Origin: Seiridium cupressi
Taxonomy: Eukaryota > Ascomycota > Sordariomycetes > Amphisphaeriales > Sporocadaceae
DNA length: 64,000 nucleotides
Direction of reading: 5' to 3'
NCBI GenBank assembly: GCA_036674765.1
Contig: JARVKI010000098.1
Coordinates: forward strand, 1 to 64,000
This document shows positions 12,906-24,215 of this stretch, one piece after another. The first letter of the stretch is position 1. The number at the start of each line of letters is the position of its first letter. The position numbers and the translations under genes are program-made. The notes under the pieces are model-generated. The model had not been told where the DNA came from. It did not search any database and worked only from the letters and a program-made list of their open reading frames with translations.

Positions 12906-13501
12906 TCAAGTAGAGCTAATGACCACATTGAGCTGTGGATTCTTTCGCACCAGGTTCTCCACAGGCAAAAACAACTGCTGGACTCCGTTTTCTCTTTTGG
13001 CCATGCTTTGGATTTCCTGCCAACTCTTCCAAGTCCAGCCATCGCATTTATCTGGCTCTAATCTCTACAAGAGTAACCGTACAATTAGCTACTTGGATTT
13101 GGAGGGCAGATCTTCATGACTTACCTGAGGCTGTTGTTGTTTGTATTTCTGCTCACACTTTGTGAACACGGTGACGTAGTGTTTGTTTAATTCTGGGAAT
13201 TTGTCGTTGGTGAGCCCGACGACCTTGGTGGCCCAAATCTCAAGGCCCGTCTCCTCTAGGGTTTCGCGCTCCACACAGTCGAAAAAGTCCTCGCCCTGCT
13301 CGAGATGTCCGCCTGGGAAGCCCCAATGCCCTAGTGTTGGGTAGAAGGCATGAGCGAGTGTTTGACGGAAGGAAAACCATGGGGATCACTATATTCACCT
13401 TTTCCCAGTGCGCTAAGCCGGCGCCCAATAAGTATGCGGCCCTTTTCATCACTGATGATTGCAAAAATGCCCACGCGTGGGTGTAGTCCGTTGCACGCCA
13501 T
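12906..13501 (-). CDS. NUDIX hydrolase (NUDT15/MutT-like), three exons
   Basis: The product probably hydrolyses a nucleoside diphosphate linked to another moiety, such as damaged dNTPs or nucleotide sugars. Exons are 13501-13399, 13330-13125 and 13064-12906; the introns are 68 and 60 nt with GT-AG ends, and the joined protein is 155 aa. The NUDIX box G-x5-E-x7-REUxEExGU is intact at residues 42-64 (GHLEQGEDFFDC, then RETLEETGL). HYVTVFTKCE after the box and EPDKCDGWTW near the C-terminus match the layout of NUDT15-type enzymes. No targeting signal is evident, so it is likely cytosolic. The NUDIX call is firm; the substrate is unknown. Confidence 0.85.
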
Positions 13502-14531
13502 GGTTCTACACGGGGGAACAAATGATTGGCTTATGACTTTTGTTGTGTCCTCACGTTGTAACTATATTTGAATGGGGGGTAAAAGACTGACTCAGGACAT
13601 TATCCGGGATCTCCCCAACGCGGGAATTGCCGCCTTCAGTGGGGAAGGTGGAATCCTTGCATTGCAACCACGACGCGCTGTCAGAGCTGTTTTGCGTGCT
13701 TGGCAATACGCACCTCGTATTTTTGGCGCTCTTATCTGCGGGGAAGTTTAGATAGCTGACATGCGTAGGTAAAGGCTCTTCGCAATTTGGGTTTAAAAGA
13801 AAAGACGAAAGCCTCAGTTTAGGGTTGTGTTACCGTTCTATACAAACATGAGGAGAGAAGGGAAACTTCCCCGCAAGTCCCACCCAACCACCAAGGCCGC
13901 GGGCTCGAGGCTGCTACTCCCAGACCGTCTAGTCTGTATGAAAAGTGCCCCAGGTCAGCACGTGCATATTTTCCACTTACGCTGCATCCGCGACAAGCTT
14001 GAGGGACATGTTGGCAATAGACAATAGGCCCCAGATGCGCAGGATGCCTGCATGTTGCCATATGAGCCCCACTGGAGAATACATGCTCTAAGCATATCAA
14101 GCCAAGATGAGCACGGCGCGGCGTGTCCATTACATGGAGTGCCGAGAGGGGAAGTCGTTAATCAGATCATGTGGAGGAATCCCGCAAACATCGTTACGGC
14201 TCATCACCGTTCTTCGGACAGTATACATCTATTAGAGACGCTTAAAGGTAAAGGCAAGAGAAAGAAATAGAAGCAATGTGAGAAAGAAACCTGATTCAGT
14301 ACTGCTTTTTTACAATGGGATCTTCTTACAGTACTCACGGAGCAAACGAAGCCCCGGCGAACCATGCTGCTCCACCTAGATCTCACCGACCGACCGATCA
14401 GAACTTGACTCAGTAGGTTTCTCATGGGATCTCAATCGTGCTTTATTGTTGGCTAATTTCGCTGAAGGAATGCCTGGATTCCCGGAAAAAAGATACTTCC
14501 TCTAAATGAAGCGACTGTAGAGACCCATACA
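13502..14531. other. Intergenic, divergent promoters
   Basis: This is the 1.0 kb between the NUDIX gene (minus) and the phosphorylase-like gene (plus). I see no coding frame with motifs. Promoters for both genes should lie here; no specific element stands out. Confidence 0.45.
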
Positions 14532-15566
14532 ATGGGCGCCTCTCTACCCCGATACCTTGAGATCAAGGTCCATGAAGCCATTCTGAAGCAAGCTTACCGC
14601 GAGATCGTGGTCCGGGGGCGTTACTCCCGGCATTCGTCGGACACCATTGCTTTCGAAGGCGAAAAAAGAGATAAACCGTTCAACTGGGAGCGCCCAACAG
14701 CCCGTCTGGAAGGCGAGAAGCTCTTCATTGAATGCTTTCCGGGCTTTGACCACGTTCAACATTACGCCGAGATTATAGCCAGCTATCTCAAGATCAGGGA
14801 AGGGCGAGGTGACAGTCTGACTCCGTCTTCGCGGGTCTCATTTGTGCCGGCATCGTGCTCGGATACACAGTCGGCCCTCGAAGCCACCAATTTGGGCGAC
14901 CTTCCAGGAGAGGGAGTGGACACAATTGTCCTTGGGCTTGTGTGGCATCTACCTCGATTGACTGGATCCTCACAGTGGAGCGGGAGCGGCCCGTGGCAGT
15001 GGATCTTGCAGTCGTTCGGGGGGCGACGGGTCGCGTTTCTAGGATTCCGCCCCGCGTTCTGGGGCGACATCTCGGGAGAGGTGATATATAAGCTCACCTC
15101 CCGCTTCGATATCAAAGAGGTCATATACCTCGGCAAGCTGGGAGCTCTCAAACCAAACGTTGCGCCCAACAAGTGGCTAGCTACCGGGGGAAAGTCATTG
15201 GTCAATGGGCGGTGGGTGGAATGGGACACCGCCTTGGGGCCCTCTGTCGAACGCCATGGAAAGGACTCAGTCATCTCTGGTGCACACGTCACTCTCGGCA
15301 GCGTCTTGCACGAAACCAAGAGTTGGCATGCTGGATTGGTTGATGAGGTGGACTTTGTGGATCCAGAGATAGGTATGATGGCCCAGGCAGCAGTGAGGAG
15401 TGGAATACGATACGAATACCTTCATATGATCACCGACAACTTGGGTCGGAAGTATGACGAGGACTTGGCAAACGAAAGAAAGGAGAACGTCCTTATACAT
15501 CGTGCTAGACTTCACGAGGTGGTCCAAGACGTGATAGAGGATCATCTCTCAAGACCGGTCAATTAA
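14532..15566 (+). CDS. Phosphorylase-superfamily-like protein (tentative), single exon, 344 aa
   Basis: This is an intact 344-codon frame opening with ATG at 14532 and normal in composition beside AT-poor neighbours. The C-terminal half resembles the nucleoside-phosphorylase fold: EVIYLGKLGAL (~200-210), WLATGGKS (~217-224), ISGAHVTLGS (~251-260), then FVDPEIGMMAQAA and HMITDNLG (~280-310). These resemble the family's strand-plus-E-x-x-A and SDN segments. The first ~110 residues do not look like any domain I know. I did not recognise an orthologue. If the fold is right, it could cleave a glycosidic bond or be a non-enzymatic relative. The CDS is firm; the function is a guess. Confidence 0.62.
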   Translation: MGASLPRYLEIKVHEAILKQAYREIVVRGRYSRHSSDTIAFEGEKRDKPFNWERPTARLEGEKLFIECFPGFDHVQHYAEIIASYLKIREGRGDSLTPSSRVSFVPASCSDTQSALEATNLGDLPGEGVDTIVLGLVWHLPRLTGSSQWSGSGPWQWILQSFGGRRVAFLGFRPAFWGDISGEVIYKLTSRFDIKEVIYLGKLGALKPNVAPNKWLATGGKSLVNGRWVEWDTALGPSVERHGKDSVISGAHVTLGSVLHETKSWHAGLVDEVDFVDPEIGMMAQAAVRSGIRYEYLHMITDNLGRKYDEDLANERKENVLIHRARLHEVVQDVIEDHLSRPVN

Positions 15567-17563
15567 GTGAGGCGTTGGTAGAAGAATCGCTCCTAGTAAT
15601 AATTGGTTGGTAGAAATCAAGTGGAGATGGTTTGAACGCAGTAGATGGCCACTCGCTTAGAGGCCATGTCAGAAGGAATATTGACGTGAACATTGATGTG
15701 AACGGAGGCGAAGGAGTCGGCGATATCGGGACGTACGGGATGGCCGGCTTGCGTAAGCTGCCGACAAGAATGAAATAGACCGCAAACACCTACAGACGGC
15801 CCAGTAAACACTTTCGTGCTGGGCCACAGATAGTGCTCCCCAAAATAAAACAATCATGTAGGAAAAGGATATTGCAGGCATTGCAGATAACTTGGGAAGT
15901 GCCAATCCCATATTTCGCGGCACGTTAGGCCATTGCAGTGGCTTGTTGCCATCACGGTTAATGACGCCCCGTCGGCCTCATCTGTGTTCATTTCAAGACA
16001 CGTTCACTCTTTTAAGCACTTGGAGCTGTATTTGGGTCGGGGTAGCGCGGGCTGTCGTCACCATTCATATCTCTACAGCATTGCAGTGTACGGGGAAAGT
16101 TGCAACGGTGTCGGAATTTGGTGGGCGTAGATACACGGAGCAGCGGGGGAACGATCAACGCGGACACGTAGTCCAGGGGAAGTGCGCCTTATGTAAAGAG
16201 CCCGTCCATAGGGATGGTCTTGGGACGGAGAATCACCCCCAGCCGTATGTTATATGAAAGAGTCGCCGACTGTTCTCGTGTGCGACGCCCATTACCGCTT
16301 TGATGAATCTGATTAGACCATCATCCGATAATACCACTTCAGCGCACCCTCATTCGTGACGTGAGGGCCCACGACAGACATTATGGTCGCATTTGTGCCG
16401 CTGTCATGCTTGCCATGGCGAGTCTTCTGACCTAGTACGTTAATATTTAGGCTCGATGCGCGATGATCGCACAACACCTGAGTCGACGCACCTGCTGGTC
16501 ATTTCCACGTGGGATTCTGGGAAGATCCCAGTCTTAAGTCTGCATGCGAAGCATGAGAGCTAATGCAAGAGTAAACTCTAATGCTAATGTCACGTCCACC
16601 TGCCACTCGACGTCCTCTTCCATGATACCATGCCTCGTACATATTAGTCGGTCGGGTTCTGATTGGGTTCTTCTACAGGAATGCAGAAATGCAAAACGCT
16701 TTACAGAGCAACGCCACAGTTGCGGCACAATGGCTGTCCCCTTGTCCTTTCTTACCCCTGGGTAGCCAGTCCTCAATTATGTGCCCCTTTCATATTTCCA
16801 TTGGCTCTTTCTCTTTTCATCGCAACCTAAAACGTGGCAGTCAGACGGTGAACCGAGATTGATGATATGATGTTCTCTAGCTGTTCTCGGCAAGATCCAT
16901 TGGCCCCTGGCACGGTAGCTCCGCAAAACCCCTGCGAAAACAGGGCTCAATGGCGGGTCGGCAAGGCTTCAGGTCCCTGGGCAGTTATTCCTGCTTACCA
17001 GCTTTATTGAAAGTCGAGGCACCCACTAAATAGACTTTTCCTCAGTCATGGAGACGAACCCGGCTCGACAAATCAGCTTGCACACTAGGATTGTGGGTGT
17101 TTTTCGTTGATATCTTCAGTCAGCAGTTTGCGGTGTCGCTAGAAGTGAGCGAGAATACGAACAATATCTTCAGGGGTGGTCAAGGGATATCATCCTTACA
17201 ATCAGTCCTCTCCGCGAAGCAATTCGAAGACCTTGGAACGATAGATAGATAGTCAATTGAGCCTAGTTCGTGCACATCAAAACTTACCAACCGGCAGCAC
17301 TGGAGGCGTTAGCTGTCAAGCCTGAAAAGCAGGGCGGTTACTGGACGACCGGGGGTCTGCCGCTAAAATATGACTGCATAATCCTTGACTCCTGTCATTC
17401 TTCGCTGGAATGTGATATTGGCCAATATGCAGGTGTAAATTGCGATGTATACCAAACGATGCTGCGGCAGCCATACTACTTAAAGCGATCCGCCGCTTCG
17501 CGGGTTCTTCGACTTGAGATTTTAGGGGATTTGCATTCATTCTGTTCCAGGCTGTCGATCAAC
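15567..17563. other. Gene-free stretch
   Basis: No recognisable gene is present. Open frames at 15892-16257 and 17270-17563 lack motifs. The last few hundred bases may hold an unrecognised first exon (signal peptide) of the next gene. Confidence 0.4.
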
Positions 17564-18609
17564 ATGGTTGCCGCCCAAAATCTTGGGCCGTTGACTGCTG
17601 CAGCTGCGCTATATTCCTCCTGTGTCAACGAGCTTGACATAGTTTACAAAGTTCACACTACTCCAGAAGGCTACTACTACTTACTTAAGGGACCCTTCGA
17701 AGTCGCTTCATGTTACCCAAGCAGCTACGACGGAACTGGTACAAAGTTCTACTCCCCGGCACCCGTGTCCTTCTGGGCTCACTCCGGCGTGTAGCAGTAC
17801 AAACGCGGCCGGAACTGTTACAGAGACCATACAAACATGTTGCCCGACGTAAGCTTTTGCGAAAATCATCTTCAGAAGCTAGCTGTCAAATCCAGCACTG
17901 TTGTTCTAATTCCTAGAGTAGTCAGTTCAATTACTCATGTCAGACGGAGGCCTCGTATGAGTGGGAGTCCACTCTGGGCTGCGTGTCCACCGTAGACACA
18001 GCACTCTCGACAACATGGACCGTCATGGATATCGAAAGCGGCAACACAAAGTCGACCACAAGCGTTGGATACCAGGGTGGGATGAATGCGTACAGCATTC
18101 AGGTTCGCTTTCAATCAAGTGATCTTGTTACTACAATGTCTTCAGAATCAGTAAGCTCACTGACCATTATGCTAGAATACACCATGGAGTTAACGCATGA
18201 CTAGGGTTCCGAAACCGCAAACGCAAAGACATCGGTTATTACACCGACTTCGATCGGTATTAGCAACCCGACTTTGAGTGCGAGTCAAAGCTCAACTCCG
18301 ACTTCAGCCGCCGCGAGCCCCCCGAGTGGTGGATTAAGCGCTGGTGCTGCAGCAGGAATTGATGTAGGGTCATTCGCTCTATTACTTGCTATCGCTGGTG
18401 CAGTAATCTTCATGATCAATAGGCGGCGGAAACGGGGGAGACAAGAGGAGCCTACTCAACTCGACAGTACTCCAGTTTCTGCCTGGAAGTATGCCACACA
18501 AATGAACAATCCCCCGCAAGAAATACATGAAGCTCCGGGTCCGGACACTCTACGGCAGATCTATGAAGCACCGAATACAGAGTATTACGCTCCGAACTAC
18601 AGATCTTAG
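17564..18609 (+). pseudogene. Secreted/type I membrane cell-surface protein with one frameshift
   Basis: This belongs to a common ascomycete family: an extracellular Cys-rich head, a Ser/Thr stalk, one membrane segment and a short basic tail. The head begins AQNLGPLT (~17570) and runs to YYYLLKGPF; it then shifts frame near 17760-17766 to CPSGLTPACSS...TIQTCCPT. Removing one base there would restore the frame. Two introns fit: 17849-17921 (73 nt, branch ctaat) and 18151-18204 (54 nt). The second is a multiple of three and contains the apparent stop at 18202-18204. The C-terminus has a Gly/Ala/Leu/Ile-rich membrane span (~18350-18420), then RRRKRGR. The true start is unresolved: ATG 17564 gives no full signal peptide, so an upstream exon is likely. 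It may be a real pseudogene or a one-base sequence error. Confidence 0.62.
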
Positions 18610-19859
18610 ATCATCGCGGCACTTCCAAGAACAACAACATATGTCGGCAAGATATTGTGGGATGTGAGAGGTGGCTAGAGGTATGAATCGGTTTGAGATG
18701 GAAGCCATTGACGGAACCTTGCTCCAAATGACTTTAAGGAAGATCCGCTCTCGACCCGCGCACCGGCACCGCCTCAGTCACGCAGGTCATATGATCAGTC
18801 ACAGCAGATATTGATTCCTTGTTGGAGGATCACGTCATCTACCAACGGCTCCACTGCCGTACAGCCGGGCGTCTGCATCCTGCAAAGCACCAAACCTGAC
18901 GCAACTTAAGCGGCAAGGCCTGCCAATCGCGGTTATGTTGACGCAGGAATCAGTCGCGATCATGTTTCAGCACGCAACTGCGTGATTGAGCTGTCGATGG
19001 CGTAAGCAGGGTTCCTGCTACCCACGGCGCAGACATGGTCCCTCCCTCTGTGCACACGGGTTACGGCGAAGGAGCCGAATCAGCAATTTGCGCCGTAACG
19101 GCGTTCTTGGCAAGAGTTTTTTAATCCACCAATCGGCCTACACGGACCACGATTGACCAAACCTCCCTCTTGCAGAGGGGCAAGTAAGCAGAGACAGAAT
19201 CCCCCAGACTTCAAGTCACCAACCGTAATCATCCAATTTGTTTGTTCCAACCTACGTCTAGTTATGAACCATAGATTATACACCCTAATAATAAACTATA
19301 AACTAGTTAAATTACTATAACCAGGGTGGGTACGAACAGCGGCAGGGATGCCAATTGTTCTTGCTGAAACGTTACCATTCCTATCGCAGTGCCCAAGCGC
19401 CCATAATGCGTTGTCAGCTGTTTTTTCCAACGTCCGAAATCTGGAACACATTGGAGCTACGTATCAGCAAAGCGGTGTCCCACAGCTCCAGTCGCCGCCG
19501 ATAATTGGGCATCAAACTGTCAATGAGCGCCGTTGATCGGGCCCCCGTTGGGTGTCCTGGTGCTTGCCGAGACCCCCTAGGCGTTCTTGTAAGCCTACTA
19601 ACTAGTGATCCTAAACGCCTCATTTGCTCCAAACCCGCTGGCTGACCTTCTCATCCTTTCCAAAACGCTCTCGGCTCATGGAACCTGGGACGCACCCCAA
19701 ACACAAGACTTGACTTGACCGTGCAATCTGACTCGAAAGTCCTGTGGGGGTCAACTAGACGCGATCCATAGCATTATCTAAAGTGCTGAATCAGTCCACA
19801 CCGGCATTCTTCTTAATTAACATAATGAGATAATTTATACCTTATGCCAGCAGCCCGGT
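18610..19859. other. Gene-free stretch
   Basis: Normal base composition with no frame carrying recognisable motifs, ending at the AT-rich island. Confidence 0.4.
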
Positions 19860-20880
19860 GTTGCTGTTTTTAATCGGGCTCGGATCCCGGTCTTTAATAC
19901 CTTTAAATAAATAACGAACGAAATTTATTAAAAAATAAAAACCGTTATAATATAATATTTATTAACCGATACTTTTTATTAATTAATATATTAAAACTTT
20001 TATTTTATATTAAAAATTTAATTATTTTATTTAATTATAATTTTATTAATTTTTAAAATATTATAAAATTAAATTAATAAATAAATAAAAGATTTTTTAA
20101 ATTTTTAATTAAATTATTTAAATATATTATATTAATATTTTTATTTAATATATTAAATAAAATATTATAATATTTATTATAATTATTATTTAAAAAAAAC
20201 CTTTAATAAATAATTAATTTTTTAAAATTTAATTAGTTTTTTTAAAAAAAACTTATTAATTTAATTATAATAACCGGTATTTTTTAAATTAAAAAGTTTT
20301 TATAAATAATGTTTTATAAATATTTACGTTAAAATATAAAAAAAGTTATTTTTTATATTAAATATATATATAAATAAAGTTTTTAAAAAAATTAATAAAT
20401 TTAAACCGTTTATTATATTAAAATTATTTATTTAAATTATAATTTAATTTTAAAACTTATTTAAAAAATTATAATAAATAATATAAAAAAAATCTTTTTA
20501 TTATAATATATATTATAATTATTTATTTTAATATATTAAAATAAATTTTATTTTAAATTTTAATTATTATATAAAAAGTTTTATATAAAAAATTTAAAAA
20601 AGATTATTATTAATTTATTTATAATAAATTAATATTTTTTAAAATATAGATTTTTATATTAAAATTTTATTTTAAAATTTAATTATTATATAAATAAAAT
20701 TTAAATAAAAAATTTAAAAAGAATTATTATTAATTTAATTATAATAAATTAATATTTATTAAAATATAAATTTTTATATTAAAATCTTTTTTAAATATAT
20801 TTTAAAAATTAAGATAAGTTTACGTTTTATTCTTTTTATATTTAAAATAAGTAAAGATCCGTATTATTTATTTCCATTTC
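19860..20880. repeat. Extreme AT-rich island, probably a RIP-destroyed repeat
   Basis: About 1 kb made almost wholly of A and T, with sharp edges. The left edge carries a GC-rich stretch with cccgg and gggctcgg motifs (19845-19895); the right edge is near 20870. No protein trace can be read on either strand. The composition matches the retrotransposon copies at 1-11000, which points to another repeat, but no terminal repeats were found to class it. Confidence 0.6.
20531..20790. repeat. 120 bp tandem repeat, just over two units
   Basis: Positions 20581-20640 and 20701-20760 align base for base with few differences at a period of exactly 120. The flanks 20531-20580 and 20651-20700 align as well, and a partial third unit starts near 20771. 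Almost all differences are A/T changes inside AT-only sequence. Confidence 0.7.
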
Positions 20881-23800
20881 TCGATATTAAATAATGTATA
20901 AAGCGTGGTTATATACTGCTAAAAGACGCACGCAAGAGTTATATCGTCCTTCGTTGGTCCTATCTACATGGTCGTATAGCGTTGGGATGGGAAAAAAGAT
21001 CGACATATTGCCACACCACAGCAGAATTTTGAGTTGTTGATCTTGCTTATTTGCTCTCTTTGGTGCATAATCGTCTAGGCTTTCCCTGGAGTCCGATTGT
21101 GCATCCCCAACAATGTTGACGATGTTGTCACTGACGTACTCGGGCCCTTTATCGCCTCTCCCGGCCACAAAAGCTACAAAAGCTTCGAATCTGTCCAACA
21201 CGGCACTGTCGACAACCATGACGTAGTCGTACCGATCCCTCTGTAAATCGTGATAAAAATAAGCACGTAGATGGGACGGCCCGTGAGGGACAGACTGGCC
21301 TTAGTTCAAGTAGCGATAGCCTATTTCACCTCGATCAATTCCCAACACCTTCGACCCATATGTACTCGACGCTCTGGCAGTGTGAATCTTGCTTCGTATC
21401 TTTCGTACTACATTCTCTACCGCCCAACCTTGACCATGTCGGCGTTGCAGACTTTCGATGATGGCCACAGAAAAACTAATACTCCTATATACCGTCATAA
21501 AGTGCCCCCAGGTCTGTCGTGAGTGTAATTTATGCAAGCTGATATACATGAAAGGCCGTTAGTAGTTGCCGTCAAGGAGACTTCACATGTGTCAAAGGAC
21601 GAAGATTTGAGAGATTGATAGATTAATTAATTAAAGGAATATAAGGAGTCACCAGAGGAGAATAAATAGCTCTCACTAGTACATGCATAATGGTGGCGGT
21701 GACTGGCAAGTCCGAAATGTCGGTGGCTGGCACGTATCTCAATAACATGCGGCACCAGTGACAAAACTCAATCCCGCAGCATCGCTGATGCAGCAAAGTA
21801 GGTTGCCAATGATTTCAATGCATCGTATATTGTCGGACGGTTTTAGACACGTGAGTCAGAGGTCGAAACTCTCCATGCGCGGATTCATTAACTATAGTCG
21901 CCCTTACTTTTGTCTTGCCTTTTCTTCCTGAATCCCGTTTATCTAAGACGTAAGCTCATCTCTTGTTAGACTTATTTTCGGACACCTTTTCACAACCTTA
22001 CTTCGATTTCCGAGACACCCCCATCAACTTGAACTTAGTCTCAAAGTCCTTGATCTTTCGGCCAGCTCGATATTCGCCATCAGGGATGTATTTCGCGACG
22101 CTGCGTGAAGTACTTGCAGACTTGGTGTAAAACTGCACCTACACAATGCTAACCTCTAAGGCCGGTTGACGTTTGTAGAACTCTAACGTCGAGGTGGTAC
22201 CAGTGACCTCGGTGAGTCTCTTGTTCCACTGTTCAGCATGTCGAACATCGGGGCTTGGGCCAGATTTCGCGGATCTCGCAGAAGACCTATAACTGACATC
22301 GGTATGCACTATTACACAATAACGAGGAGCTTCCGTTACTGCGTACATGCTTCGTAAAAGGTTGGCATAGAATGTGGTACATAAAATTTGTACATCTGGA
22401 CAACCGCGGAGGTAGTGATAGTGGCAACCATGTTATACAAGACCGTTGCTAAACCTATGCAATTAGTCCACAGAGAAACGAACTCACCCTTGAATTCTTT
22501 TCGGAATCTCGTTCTCAACACTTACCTCGTGTCTGAGCCAGTTCCCGGTTCCTAAACGGCTAACGGGCGTTACTACAATAGCCTCAACATTGCAACGCCT
22601 GCTCGATTGCTGATTCCCATTTCAATGATGTTTCCTCCCATCAGTTTCTATATTGTGGCTAATTTGACTCATGCAATTCCCACGTCTTATAGGTACGAGT
22701 CAGCTTGTTTGGGTAGCACCCGAATCTATTTCATGTTGTCTGTGATTCTTTTTCAAGCTCCATTTTGATTAGTTCCATTTCATTCGAAATGTTTTGCGCC
22801 CCAGATTCCCAGTCGCGCTATGTCCAAAAGGGGACTCACACTTTGAATGTGCTTAACCGCAGTTACGAGGTTAGCAAAGCTTGAGTTCGGCCAATCAAAG
22901 TCGACGAAATGTTGTAATCGATGACAAGGAATCCTCAGCTGCACTGGGGGTTATTCCAGATTTAGTCTTGGCAAGTGGTAGTCACATAAGTTCGCGCCGC
23001 TCATAGGTGGCACGATCGAGCCATAGACTTTTCAAGGTTACAACTGCTATTAGTGAAGCCAAACCTAAGGAAGTATACAGAAGGCTTTTAAATAAGACTG
23101 CTGGTTGATATTCGAAGCGGTGCCCTATGTAATTGCCTATATTATTATTTACAAGTTGGTGCTGTTCTTGTCAGAAATGTCACAAAAATATCGATGCCGG
23201 CTTTTATCATTTTGTCATGTGCAACCAGAGATGTGGACGAAGCCAGAAAGATAGGGCGTGTGAGTTGACATGCAGCAGACAGGTTTTCACATGACGATCT
23301 GCAAATATAAATCCCGGCTTACTTGGGTGGCTTGGATCGGCGATGGGTCTTGACGCGGATATCACGAGCGCATAAGTATGCGACTGCGTACACACGATTA
23401 GAGGCTTGTCTTGTGTCACTATCGACGCTACAGCGTGAGAGCCAAGAAACGATACTTGGTGACCATCTTGTTGTTGATCAAACGCGCCCGACAGTTCGCG
23501 AAGTAATGCCTGCAGCCTAGAAATCGACATTGGCCACTTTAAAGCAGCAGACTGTTACGCGACAGGCAACCTTTGTCAATGCTGGCTGAGGTTTTTCTTC
23601 GTCACCGCCTGCTGTGGCGCATTTGGGGCACAGCCAATCAGGCAAGAAAGATAATGGGAATACAGGCGATTCTCAAGCCTCAAACTTGATAAGGCTAGTG
23701 TTATATTCCCTTGCATCTCACTCATTTGCCTCATCGCCCCAGACGCAACAAAAAACAGGGCTACTCATCACGCAGCCAATCAGATGGCTTCAGAGACGGA

Positions 23801-24215
23801 AATCGGCGGGTGTCAAAACGAGGGGTGCGGGACGGATCAGCGGCATGTACAATGCCCAAAATCCACCTCATAGCCTTTCCATGTGAACCAATATTTAAGT
23901 GAAGTCGTGCTATGTTCAAACCACTTGAGTTCCCTCATCTCATACGTAGTGAAACTTCTCACTATTCAGAGGCTAATGATTGTGCTGTTCCAATAAGGGT
24001 CTCATTTTGATACAGAAAGCGACCGGCTACGGAAGAGCGCTTTTGGCGTTGAGAAGCAAAGTCTCGCATCATACCCACATCTTGTTGAAAATTAGAAGCC
24101 GCTTTTGCACGGGATATCTTACGAGTGTAGTCCGCTTTCGCTACAAATCTGAGCCCAGAACTCAATTTGAACAACTGTGAACCAGTTATGTTTAAATAAG
24201 ATTCTGAAATACACG
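20881..24215. other. 3.3 kb with no supported gene
   Basis: There are only short open frames with no motif I recognise. The minus-strand frames at 20887-21219 and 22139-22348 read smoothly. The latter continues in the same frame past one TAG to ~22000 with a lysine/arginine-rich stretch, so it might be a decayed exon. No splice model could be built. Confidence 0.35.

Noticed and set aside
12814..13119. Plus-strand frames over the NUDIX gene
   Set aside because: These are antisense shadows of exon 3 and the second intron.
17270..17563. Open frame upstream of the cell-surface protein as its N-terminus
   Set aside because: It starts without ATG and has no signal peptide or family motif before the AQNLGPLT start.
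22000..22348. Possible exon with one in-frame TAG on minus strand
   Set aside because: No recognisable family and no splice model that removes the stop.
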